From the NCBI GenBank assembly GCA_012520915.1, contig JAAYNJ010000027.1, forward strand, positions 1 through 64,000: 64,000 nucleotides of DNA, read 5' to 3'. The stretch is from Oscillospiraceae bacterium (lineage in GTDB: Bacteria; Bacillota; Clostridia; Oscillospirales; Ruminococcaceae). Shown piece by piece: positions 33,783 through 41,716 of this stretch (the stretch's first letter is position 1; every line of letters starts with the position of its first letter). The position numbers were made by a program, and so were the translations under genes. Below the pieces are notes generated by a model. It was not told the origin of the DNA. It made no database searches and saw only the letters and a list, made by a program, of their open reading frames with translations.

Positions 33783-34892
33783 ATGAATAAGAAAAAGATA
33801 TTACAACAGAAATTTCTCGTCGCGGTGTTTCTTGTTTTTTTGATTGCGCCGATGATTGTCCATTTGTTCGTCAAGGACACAATTGATACTGAGAACCGCG
33901 AAAAGCGGGAACTCGTTCAGTTTTCAGAAGTTGCTGCGGCACCCCTGCGCAGTAAGCCGTACGTCTTTCAGCAGTATTTCAACGACCACCTTCCATTTAA
34001 GAATCAGCTGGTGGCAGTTAATTCTCTCGTCTCGATGCGCCTCTTCCACACGACGGCAAGTCCGCTTGTTTTGGTCGGTGAGAAGAACTGGCTCTTTTTT
34101 AACAACATCGGAGCCGATAATCCCATCGATGATGTGCTTGGCATCACAACATATTCCGAAGAAGATTTGAAACTGGCGGCTGAAAATATCGAACGCCGCA
34201 GAGAAAACCTCGAATCTCAGGGAATCGAACTCTATGTTATGGTTGTGCCCAACAAGGAAGCGGCCTATTTTGAGTATCTGCCCGGGTATATTCAAGAAAA
34301 GGTCGCGGAAAAGAGCCGTACAGACGAGCTGGCGGAATATCTCGTCAAAAACGGTGTTGATATCGTCTATCCGAAGCAGGAGTTGCTCGCCGCGAAAGAG
34401 AAAAATCAGGTTTACTATAAATACGACACACACTGGAATCACCTCGGGGCTTACACGGGTGTACGCGAACTGTATTCATGTATGGGGATATCGCTGCCGG
34501 CACTCGACAGCTATAAAGTGACTACCGGCGCACCGTCAAAAGATCTCGCCGATCTCGCGGGCATCGGGACATTTTGTGAGGATGATGTTTCCTATTGGAC
34601 GGAAGGATTCGGCGAGGGCATCGGTTATAAAGCGGAATATCTTGACCACGGGTATGTCCGCTATACCTCTGACTCTGAAGACAATCGTACCGTTCTCGTG
34701 ATCGGCGATTCCTATTTCGGTTCCATGCAGCCCTACTTCTATCTCCAATTCGGAGAGGTAATCGAGATCAACCGAAACGCGGCGAAATACAATCCGGATG
34801 AGCTGATTGCCCGCTATCGGCCGGACATTGTCGTCCTCCAAATTGTTGAGAGGGCGAGCTCTGTTTTGCTGCACGAAGATATTTTAAAATAA
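33783..34892 (+). CDS. DHHW family SGNH-like acetylation protein (AlgJ/AlgX-like)
   Basis: A 369-residue partner of the MBOAT protein. A signal-anchor helix lies at ~10-28, followed by an extracytoplasmic SGNH-like domain. The DTHWN motif (~217-221, within KYDTHWNHLG) supplies the Asp-His pair. A GDSYFGSMQPY block (~308) supplies the nucleophile Ser. Such proteins complete O-acetylation of exopolysaccharides (alginate and similar). It begins two bases after the MBOAT stop, so the pair is an operon. The acceptor polymer is unknown; candidates are the nonulosonate glycan or another exopolysaccharide. Confidence 0.9.
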   Translation: MNKKKILQQKFLVAVFLVFLIAPMIVHLFVKDTIDTENREKRELVQFSEVAAAPLRSKPYVFQQYFNDHLPFKNQLVAVNSLVSMRLFHTTASPLVLVGEKNWLFFNNIGADNPIDDVLGITTYSEEDLKLAAENIERRRENLESQGIELYVMVVPNKEAAYFEYLPGYIQEKVAEKSRTDELAEYLVKNGVDIVYPKQELLAAKEKNQVYYKYDTHWNHLGAYTGVRELYSCMGISLPALDSYKVTTGAPSKDLADLAGIGTFCEDDVSYWTEGFGEGIGYKAEYLDHGYVRYTSDSEDNRTVLVIGDSYFGSMQPYFYLQFGEVIEINRNAAKYNPDELIARYRPDIVVLQIVERASSVLLHEDILK

Positions 34893-34997
34893 GACATTTG
34901 ATTTAATCTCTTTATTGAGTTTCGACAGCATTCAATAATCTATAAATTCTGCTTTTTTTGCTTCTTTTGATGTTATTTTTCCCTGCGACAGTTTATG

Positions 34998-35022
34998 TAA
35001 AAAAAGAAAGCCGCAGGCTTTC
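34998..35022 (-). terminator. Second terminator for rplM-rpsI
   Basis: On the minus strand GAAAGCC-TGC-GGCTTTC followed by seven T. It backs up the stem-loop at 35058. Confidence 0.85.
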
Positions 35023-35057
35023 GCTTCGGCTTTTCAAGTATTGGAAATCTGTATGGC

Positions 35058-35089
35058 AAAACCCCGAAAAACGTAATTTTCGGGGTTTT
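35058..35089. terminator. Terminator after rpsI (bidirectional)
   Basis: Stem AAAACCCCGAAAA/TTTTCGGGGTTTT with a 6-base loop between rpsI and the convergent DHHW gene. Confidence 0.9.
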
Positions 35090-35132
35090 AAAATCTTTTC
35101 GGTTATTAATAAAATAATATAAATCCGGACAA

Positions 35133-35531
35133 TTAACGCTTACTAAACTGAGGTGCGCGTCTTGCTCCTTTGAGACCGTATTTTTTACGCTCTTTCATTC
35201 TCGGGTCGCGTGTCAGGAATCCCGCTTTTTTAAGGCTTCCGCGAAGTTCCTCGTCATACTGAACAAGCGCCCTTGAGATACCGTGCCTGATCGCTCCGGC
35301 CTGTCCCGATACTCCTCCCCCGGTGACTCTGACAACAACATCAAATTTCCCCAACAATTCCGTCAGATTCAACGGTTGTCTCACGATGAGTTTCAATGTT
35401 TCGAGGCCGAAATAGTCATCTATGTCGCGATTATTTATCGTAATCTTTCCTTCTCCGTTATACAGCCTGACTCTTGCAACTGAGGATTTTCTTCTGCCCG
35501 TGCCATATGAGTACGGTCTTGTTTCATACAT
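35133..35531 (-). CDS. rpsI: Ribosomal protein S9
   Basis: A 132-residue small-subunit protein uS9. Typical features are the [15 protein letters not shown] opening, [21 protein letters not shown] in the middle, and the basic C-terminal tail ending in SKR that reaches the decoding-site tRNA. It lies 13 bases after rplM, the near-universal bacterial order. Confidence 0.98.
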   Translation of the reverse strand: MYETRPYSYGTGRRKSSVARVRLYNGEGKITINNRDIDDYFGLETLKLIVRQPLNLTELLGKFDVVVRVTGGGVSGQAGAIRHGISRALVQYDEELRGSLKKAGFLTRDPRMKERKKYGLKGARRAPQFSKR

Positions 35532-35544
35532 ATTCTAATTCCCC

Positions 35545-35973
35545 CTACCCTTCGTATTTTTCAGGCTTTTGCGCTTCGTTGTCATGTTTTTCACCGGCAA
35601 ATGCGCGAAGTCTGGTCAAGGACTTTCTCCCGATTTTGTTGTTCGGAAGCATCCCTTTTACCGCCAACATCATGGCTTTTTCGGGATTTTTCTCCATTAT
35701 TGTAGCATAGCCGGTTTCCTTGAGCCCTCCGGGCCAGCCTGAGTGGCGGCGATACATCTTTTGCTCAAGTTTTTTCCCGGTCAACACAGCTTTTGAGCAG
35801 TTTATTACCACAACATAATCCCCGTTATCTACATGCGGGGTAAAGGTTGTCTTGTGCTTTCCTCTCAAAAGGACAGCTATCTGCGTGGCAGTTCTACCGA
35901 GCGGTTTTCCGGCCGCATCGATGAGGTACCATTTTCTTTCAACCTCTGCAGGTTTTTGCATAAAGGTGGACAT
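35545..35973 (-). CDS. rplM: Ribosomal protein L13
   Basis: A 142-residue large-subunit protein uL13. It contains [27 protein letters not shown] near the start, [11 protein letters not shown] in the middle and the AVKGMLPNN motif. ATG with GGGAGG upstream. First gene of the rplM-rpsI operon, driven by a near-consensus promoter; a 5' leader of about 55 bases shows no obvious structured element. Confidence 0.98.
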   Translation of the reverse strand: MSTFMQKPAEVERKWYLIDAAGKPLGRTATQIAVLLRGKHKTTFTPHVDNGDYVVVINCSKAVLTGKKLEQKMYRRHSGWPGGLKETGYATIMEKNPEKAMMLAVKGMLPNNKIGRKSLTRLRAFAGEKHDNEAQKPEKYEG

Positions 35974-36035
35974 CCGTTTTCCTCCCGGTTCCGTTTAAGA
36001 ATATTAAAATATTTATTTTTTAGCGAGCGAGTGTC

Positions 36036-36065
36036 ATTATATAACCTAATTACATCAAATGTCAA
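36036..36065 (-). promoter_or_regulatory. rplM-rpsI promoter
   Basis: Perfect TTGACA (36060-36065) and perfect TATAAT (36036-36041) on the minus strand, 18 bases apart. The best sigma-A promoter in the window. Confidence 0.88.
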
Positions 36066-36187
36066 CTTATTTTTGCCAATAAATTAATTTATCGATAGTT
36101 TACACGTCATTTTGCGCTTTTTCATAGATTATCTGGCGATTTCTCCCTGTCTATTTATGAACAAACTGTGAATAAAGGCAGTTAAAC

Positions 36188-36967
36188 TTGAATATATTCA
36201 CAAAAGTATTGTACAATTATGTACCTAATTCACAAATTCAGAGTGAACCGATGGTTAACATAGAAGGTAAGCTGAGGAGTGCAGATGAGATTTATCATAT
36301 GATAAATCACAAAGACAGAGTGGCCGTCGCAATATCCGGAGGAAAAGATTCCATGGCCATGCTATCCTGTCTCTCTTCCTATAAAAATTATTCTCCCCGA
36401 AAATTCAGTTTGATCGCCGTCGCTTTTGATCCGTGTTTTCAAGGCAGGGAGATTGACTACAGCTCAATTATTGACTATTGTCGTGATGTCGGGGTTCACC
36501 TGAGAATAAAAAGGTGTAATTTAGGGGATGCCATATCAAGAACCGAAAAGGGAACCGCCTGTTCTCTCTGTTCAAGAATCAGGCGCGGTGCACTTCATCA
36601 GATGGCAATTTCCGAGGGTTGTAACAAAATCGCACTGGGACATCACATGGACGATGTGGTGGAGACCTTTTTCCTAAATCTCTTTCAAGGCGGAAGATTC
36701 GAGACCTTTTCTCCGGTAAGCTATCTGAGCAGAAAGAAAATAACCGCCATACGTCCCATGGTATTGTGTACGGAGCAGGAAATCAAAAGATACTCCGAGT
36801 ACAATAATTTACCTACCGTTGCAAACCCGTGTCCATTCGACGGAAAAACATATAGAGATAAGATTAAAAAGTTTATTGAAGATCAAAACCGCATTTATCC
36901 GGGATTTATGTCAAATATATTTTCAGCTATGCAAAAATCAAACATAAGCGGTTTTGGAAAAAAATAA
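36188..36967 (+). CDS. TtcA-like tRNA 2-thiolation PP-loop ATPase
   Basis: A 259-residue PP-loop adenylating enzyme. The SGGKDS motif lies at 50-55. The Fe-S ligands expected for TtcA are present: Cys125-x-x-Cys128 (TACSLCSRIRRGAL) and a later Cys in VANPCPFDG (~215). Also present are LGHHMDDVVETFFLNLFQGG and IRPM. TtcA makes 2-thiocytidine at tRNA position 32 with an oxygen-sensitive 4Fe-4S cluster, fitting an anaerobe. Start is TTG at 36188 with AAGG before it; an internal ATG at 36251 is possible. The gene runs into the YabE-like gene. Confidence 0.88.
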   Translation: MNIFTKVLYNYVPNSQIQSEPMVNIEGKLRSADEIYHMINHKDRVAVAISGGKDSMAMLSCLSSYKNYSPRKFSLIAVAFDPCFQGREIDYSSIIDYCRDVGVHLRIKRCNLGDAISRTEKGTACSLCSRIRRGALHQMAISEGCNKIALGHHMDDVVETFFLNLFQGGRFETFSPVSYLSRKKITAIRPMVLCTEQEIKRYSEYNNLPTVANPCPFDGKTYRDKIKKFIEDQNRIYPGFMSNIFSAMQKSNISGFGKK

Positions 36968-37001
36968 CCCGGAGAAGTCCGAGCAAACAAATTGGTGTTT
37001 T

Positions 37002-38390
37002 ATGACCGCATCAAACATTAGGGTAGAAAGAAAAGAAAGACCCCTTATAAAAAAAGGAAATATATCATTACAATATTTTAAAGGTTGGGACAACAGCACC
37101 GCACGGCCTGTAGATGTCGAAGTTGCCGAAGTGTCGATTCGTCAAGGTTTTGCTTCACCGGAAAACATCTTTTTCATCTCGGTTGCGGATTCCCTCTCAA
37201 ATTCCGACAGATTTTTATCGGGAGATTTTTTAGACGCAGAAAAGATCAACTTTTCTTTCGCCGGAATTAAAAAGTTTTTCGCCGCTTTTGAGAGGTTCAT
37301 TAATAAAATATTTGTCCCGAGGTTTGCCGCTGCAATAATATCCGTATTCTTCCTCCTGGTGCCGCTTTTCGTATTTTCAAATTTTGGAAATTTCAGCTAT
37401 ACGGCGGACGAAGGAGAAGAATTCCCGTTTTTGAGACCTTCCTGGACTTTCGGTAAATCATCGAGAGAAATAGCTGAAAGTCATCTTGAACTTCACGACG
37501 CAGACAAGGTCACGGTCAAAAAGTTCGGTTCAACCGATGTTATTTCAGTTTCCAGGTCCTATCCCGTAAATCTTACCGTAGACGGCAAAACCGAAACAAT
37601 AAATGTTCTGGATTTATCTTTTGCCGATCTTTTAAAATCACAAGGCATTGAATTTGATTTGAACGATTTTTTCTCTCACAGCCTGTCAAAAAAGCTTGAG
37701 AGCGGCGACAACCTGGTAATTAAAAAAGTTGATTACAAAGTCAGGGAAATCGACGAAATCGTCCCGTTTGAAACCGTTTATAAGCCCACACCCATGATGT
37801 CCGAAGGCAATAGCCGCATCGTTCAGAACGGAATCGACGGAAGATCCTTCAGAACTTACAAGGACAGGTATATCGACGGGGAATACAGCGATTCAATGCT
37901 GTTAATAGATATCCCGCAAAAGACGGGCAGGCGGGAAATAGTAGTAGTCGGAGATCCTGAAGCTCCCGCATCTTTTATTGACGGCAAAGACTTTGTAGAC
38001 ATCGACATTGTCGATGGAAAACCCGTCGAATACGAAAGTGTAATTGAAAATGCAGTCTGTACCGCATACAGTTTCGGCCCCGGTATTTGGGGTGCAAGCG
38101 GCATGTACCTGATTCAGGGCTTTGTCGCTACAAATCCCGATGTAATCCCGTACGGAACGCTCATGTATATCGCAAACGATAAGTTCACTTACGGATGGGC
38201 TGTTGCCGCAGATTGCGGAACCGCAATGATGCAGGGTTTGGTGGATATCGATTGTTATTTCGAGACATATGATGAAAGCTGTATGTTCGGAAAAAAACAG
38301 CTCGATGTTTATATAGTCGGAAGACTTACGCAGAGCCAATTGGAGGAATATGCCGCAAACGGTATGTTCTACAGCAGAATTCCTTCTTAA
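37002..38390 (+). CDS. YabE-like cell-wall protein with DUF348, G5 and 3D domains
   Basis: A 462-residue membrane-anchored extracytoplasmic protein. After a polar N-terminus of ~100 residues comes one membrane helix (~107-126). Then come a ubiquitin-like DUF348 region (PVNLTVDGKTETINVLDLSFADLLKSQG), a G5-like domain, and a C-terminal 3D domain. In the 3D domain VPYGT-type IPYGTLMYI and Asp residues in AADCG and VDIDCYF correspond to the three-aspartate site of MltA-like enzymes. Family members (YabE, resuscitation-type factors) cleave or remodel peptidoglycan. I start it at ATG 37002; a TTG at 36954 would overlap the thiolase gene. The long cytosolic N-terminus is unusual. Confidence 0.78.
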   Translation: MTASNIRVERKERPLIKKGNISLQYFKGWDNSTARPVDVEVAEVSIRQGFASPENIFFISVADSLSNSDRFLSGDFLDAEKINFSFAGIKKFFAAFERFINKIFVPRFAAAIISVFFLLVPLFVFSNFGNFSYTADEGEEFPFLRPSWTFGKSSREIAESHLELHDADKVTVKKFGSTDVISVSRSYPVNLTVDGKTETINVLDLSFADLLKSQGIEFDLNDFFSHSLSKKLESGDNLVIKKVDYKVREIDEIVPFETVYKPTPMMSEGNSRIVQNGIDGRSFRTYKDRYIDGEYSDSMLLIDIPQKTGRREIVVVGDPEAPASFIDGKDFVDIDIVDGKPVEYESVIENAVCTAYSFGPGIWGASGMYLIQGFVATNPDVIPYGTLMYIANDKFTYGWAVAADCGTAMMQGLVDIDCYFETYDESCMFGKKQLDVYIVGRLTQSQLEEYAANGMFYSRIPS

Positions 38391-38397
38391 TAGCATA

Positions 38398-38436
38398 TAA
38401 ACCCCCTTCCGCGCTAAGGCCGAAAGGGGGTTTTAT
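38398..38436 (+). terminator. Terminator after the YabE-like gene
   Basis: Stem AACCCCCTTC/GAAAGGGGGTT with a 12-base loop, followed by TTATT. Confidence 0.85.
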
Positions 38437-38465
38437 TGTGTTCCCGATTTCTTGTTTTTCCCTGT

Positions 38466-38494
38466 TTGCAAACACATATAATCAATATTATAAT
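38466..38494 (+). promoter_or_regulatory. Promoter of the legI operon
   Basis: TTGCAA (38466-38471), 17 bases, perfect TATAAT (38489-38494). The predicted start near 38501 lies downstream of the alternative start at 38436, supporting the GTG at 38553. Confidence 0.75.
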
Positions 38495-38552
38495 GATGTG
38501 GGATTTAACAACCGCAATGAAATTCACGCGACCAGTTTCGGGAGGTGGTATT

Positions 38553-39551
38553 GTGAAAAAAACCTTTATAATTGCTGAAGCCGGCGTAAATCATAACGGA
38601 GATGTGGAGCTGGCAAAAAAGCTGGTTGATGTTGCCTGCGAAGCGGAAGCGGACGCGGTCAAATTCCAAACCTTTATTCCAGAAAATGTAGTGTCGATTT
38701 ATGCGGAGAAGGCTCAGTATCAAAAGGATACAACGGATAAAGGCGAGTCTCAGCTTGATATGGTGAGAAAACTGAAGCTCTCCTTTGAGCAGTTCAGGGA
38801 TTTAAACGACTACTGCAAAGAAAAAGGCATAATGTTTTTATCAACCCCTTTCGACATCGACAGCCTCGATTTCCTCGAGACTATCGATATGCCTATTATC
38901 AAGGTTCCCTCAGGCGAGATAGTTAATCTTCCGTTGCTTTTATCGGTTGCGGCGGTTGAAAAACCTGTCATTCTCTCAACCGGTATGAGCACACTCGAAG
39001 AAGTCAGATTTGCAAGGGATGTTTTGCTTAAAAACGGCGCGAGCGATGTAAGCCTGCTCCACTGCAATACCGAGTACCCCACCCCCTTCAGGGATGCCAA
39101 TCTCCGTGCAATGATAACCTTAAAAAAAGAGTTCGGCGGTACTGTCGGGTACTCCGACCACACTCTCGGTACCGAAGTGCCCATAGCCGCCGTTGCTCTC
39201 GGTGCGGAAATAATTGAAAAACACTTTACTCTTGACAAAAACATGCCGGGTCCCGATCATTCCTGCAGTCTTGAGCCGGATCAGCTGAAAAGCATGGTGA
39301 GGTCGATTAGGAATATTGAGATGGCGCTCGGAAGGTCGGAAAAAACCCCGTCGGAATCCGAACGAAAGAATATTTCAATAGCCAGAAAGAGTATAGTGGC
39401 TGCGACTGATATAATGCAGGGCGAAGAGTTTACCAGAAACAACCTTGCGATAAAGAGACCGGGTACGGGAATATCCCCAACAAAATGGTTTGAAGTGATA
39501 GGTAAAAAAGCCAAACGAGATTTCATGTTCGATGAACTGATAGAGCTTTAG
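38553..39551 (+). CDS. legI: Nonulosonic acid synthase (LegI/NeuB family)
   Basis: A 332-residue enzyme condensing phosphoenolpyruvate with a six-carbon amino sugar to form a nine-carbon acid. The TIM barrel has IIAEAGVNHNGD near the N-terminus, VKFQTF, FLSTPFD, KVPSGE, LSTGMST, LHCNTEYPTP and the GYSDHTLG and EKHFTLD metal/substrate motifs. An SAF (antifreeze-like) domain closes it (AATDIMQGEEFTRNNLAIKRPGTGISP). GTG 38553 follows GGAGGTGG at good spacing. It supplies the step missing from the 12-22 kb cluster. NeuB, LegI and PseI are hard to tell apart by eye; the legionaminate neighbours favour LegI. Confidence 0.88.
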   Translation: MKKTFIIAEAGVNHNGDVELAKKLVDVACEAEADAVKFQTFIPENVVSIYAEKAQYQKDTTDKGESQLDMVRKLKLSFEQFRDLNDYCKEKGIMFLSTPFDIDSLDFLETIDMPIIKVPSGEIVNLPLLLSVAAVEKPVILSTGMSTLEEVRFARDVLLKNGASDVSLLHCNTEYPTPFRDANLRAMITLKKEFGGTVGYSDHTLGTEVPIAAVALGAEIIEKHFTLDKNMPGPDHSCSLEPDQLKSMVRSIRNIEMALGRSEKTPSESERKNISIARKSIVAATDIMQGEEFTRNNLAIKRPGTGISPTKWFEVIGKKAKRDFMFDELIEL

Positions 39552-39571
39552 CCAAATAAGGGGTTTATTGT

Positions 39572-41695
39572 ATGCCCGTTTCAAAGAAAAGAAAATTGAT
39601 TATCAAATACTCCGTTACGGTTGTCATTATTCTGTTTTTGGCAACTGTGGCGGAGTTTGCTTATTGTTTTTTTAAACGGGCCAGTATTCCCGAAACCTAT
39701 AACAGACTTGTTATTTCTTCCGCCGATTTTAATTATTATGAATACAGTCCTAACGAAAACGAAGATAACATGTTCCTTTCTTTGGCAAATGATTCTTATT
39801 TTGAAGTTTCAATTCCGGGAGGGATAACCGCACAATCCATAGATATCTACCTTTACCGCGACAGCGATGACAAAACCGAATCGGTAATATATTTTACGGG
39901 AAAGAGCAATGGTGTCGAAGGGACCTTTGTCGCCGGCATGAATATTGTGTCGGACGGAGTTTTCAGAGCTCTTTCCGATTTTGACAGGGTTGATTCTCTT
40001 AAGATTTTTCCGACGGAAAAGACAAATTCAAAAATCATATTTGACGGCATAGAGTTTAATACAAAGGTTCATGATTTTTCTTTTTCGTATTGCAGACTGC
40101 TTTTGTGGATATATGTAATTTCCGCAGTTTATTTTATAGGGAAAATATTATACAAAAAATATTTGGGAATACCTCCGCGAAGGATATGGCTTAAGGTTTA
40201 TGTAATTCTGGGCGCCGTTTTGTTTTCATTTTTGTTTTTGGCGACGGGGCTGTATTCGACGGCAAAAAACCTTGGCGACATTATTTACCCCCTTGGAGCT
40301 CTGTTTTACAGTCTGGTTTTCGGGTCAATATATGTTGTCTTCACTAAAATAAGAATACTGCACAACAGAGCTTTTGTTCTGTTTTTGGCGGTGGGCATCT
40401 CTTTCTGTCTGGCGTCGGCTCCGCTCCAGGCACCCGATGAGGGAAATCATTTCGCAAGGAGTTACGCCATATCCTCAGGCATATTTAAATTTGACGGAAA
40501 TCAGGATTATCCGAAAAGTATGGACATTCTGTTTGACGGTTTTCCCGGCAACCTGAACATGCTTGTCAACGAATATTCACATCCCACAGCGCGCGAACTT
40601 TTTTCGGATTATCTAAATGGAAGCCTTAATTACAACGGCGGCAAGGCGGCATCAAATATGCAGTTGATTCTTCCCTATCTGCCGTCCGCGGTATTGATGT
40701 CCGTTCCAAGAATCTTGGGAGCCGACCCGCTTATACTCATGTATATAGGAAGATTGGGAAATCTTCTTTTTGTGGCTTTTTGTTTGAGATTTATGTTAAA
40801 AAAAGCGGTTCGCAATATCGGTGCGCTGTTGACTTTGGGCTTTTTCCCGCTGACGATATACCTCTCGGCTTCCCTGTCTTATGACGCCATGTTGTTGGGA
40901 GCTATAATGATTTTCCTTGGGGTGCTTCAGAGCAGAAAAATCACTTCCCGGGATTTGACAATCTCAGCCGTAGCATTTTCCACGGCGGTTATGATAAAGC
41001 CCGTATATCTTCTCTTATTGTTTTTCCTTATAGCGGTTCCGAAAGGCGACCTGGACTCGAAGCTTAAAAATAAAAAGCTTTTGATTCTGTCCGCATTTTT
41101 TGTCTTCGGCATCCTTACTTGGTACCTTTCACTCTATGCCGCTCAGCTGCTCAGGGTCGACATGCAGCAGGCGGCGACTCTCCCATGGGTCGACAAAGGC
41201 GCTCAGTTTCTGAACATAATCAAAAATCCTTTCAGGTTTCTCGCAATTGTCTTCGTTGACGGATTCAGAAATATGTTCTATATAGGGGATTTCGGTCTTT
41301 TCGGCTACCTCGATGCACGATCGGAATTAGCTTCACTTTTATCTCCGGCTGCAATAACGGCTGTAGCGGCTCTGTCATCAAGGAAGGTCGATTATTCCAG
41401 AAAACATCAAATCAGAATCCACGGCCTTTTCATTGTATTTATGTATCTTGCGATTGCGGCTTCCTTCTACATTGTCGATTCTCCCCTTGGGGGAAGCACG
41501 ATATTGGGAGTGCAGATGAGATATCTCATCCCATCCGTCTTTTCATTTTCAATTCTATTCTCATATTTCTTTCATTATGTCATTTCTCCAAAAAGAAGTT
41601 CGATTGACAAAGCGGAAAATATTTCACTTATAATCATGGCAGCCGTATCCGCCATAGCTTCCATTGAGCTCTTTTTTATTTATTACATGAAATAG
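39572..41695 (+). CDS. DUF2142 family polytopic membrane protein
   Basis: A 707-residue integral membrane protein with more than ten helices. An N-terminal anchor (~10-30) and an extracytoplasmic beta-rich part (to ~170) precede the membrane block. The family motif appears as LQAPDEGNHFARSYA (~288-302): an acidic pair after the first loop, as in GT-C glycosyltransferases that use lipid-linked sugars. Close to legI (20 bases), so probably one transcript. It may transfer a sugar to a surface glycan or protein; this is inference. Confidence 0.75.
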   Translation: MPVSKKRKLIIKYSVTVVIILFLATVAEFAYCFFKRASIPETYNRLVISSADFNYYEYSPNENEDNMFLSLANDSYFEVSIPGGITAQSIDIYLYRDSDDKTESVIYFTGKSNGVEGTFVAGMNIVSDGVFRALSDFDRVDSLKIFPTEKTNSKIIFDGIEFNTKVHDFSFSYCRLLLWIYVISAVYFIGKILYKKYLGIPPRRIWLKVYVILGAVLFSFLFLATGLYSTAKNLGDIIYPLGALFYSLVFGSIYVVFTKIRILHNRAFVLFLAVGISFCLASAPLQAPDEGNHFARSYAISSGIFKFDGNQDYPKSMDILFDGFPGNLNMLVNEYSHPTARELFSDYLNGSLNYNGGKAASNMQLILPYLPSAVLMSVPRILGADPLILMYIGRLGNLLFVAFCLRFMLKKAVRNIGALLTLGFFPLTIYLSASLSYDAMLLGAIMIFLGVLQSRKITSRDLTISAVAFSTAVMIKPVYLLLLFFLIAVPKGDLDSKLKNKKLLILSAFFVFGILTWYLSLYAAQLLRVDMQQAATLPWVDKGAQFLNIIKNPFRFLAIVFVDGFRNMFYIGDFGLFGYLDARSELASLLSPAAITAVAALSSRKVDYSRKHQIRIHGLFIVFMYLAIAASFYIVDSPLGGSTILGVQMRYLIPSVFSFSILFSYFFHYVISPKRSSIDKAENISLIIMAAVSAIASIELFFIYYMK

Positions 41696-41716
41696 TTTTT
41701 ATTCCCGGAGTATTAA

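Noticed and set aside
38436-38552. N-terminal extension of legI
   Set aside because: It lies before the predicted transcription start; GTG 38553 with GGAGGTGG fits the family length.
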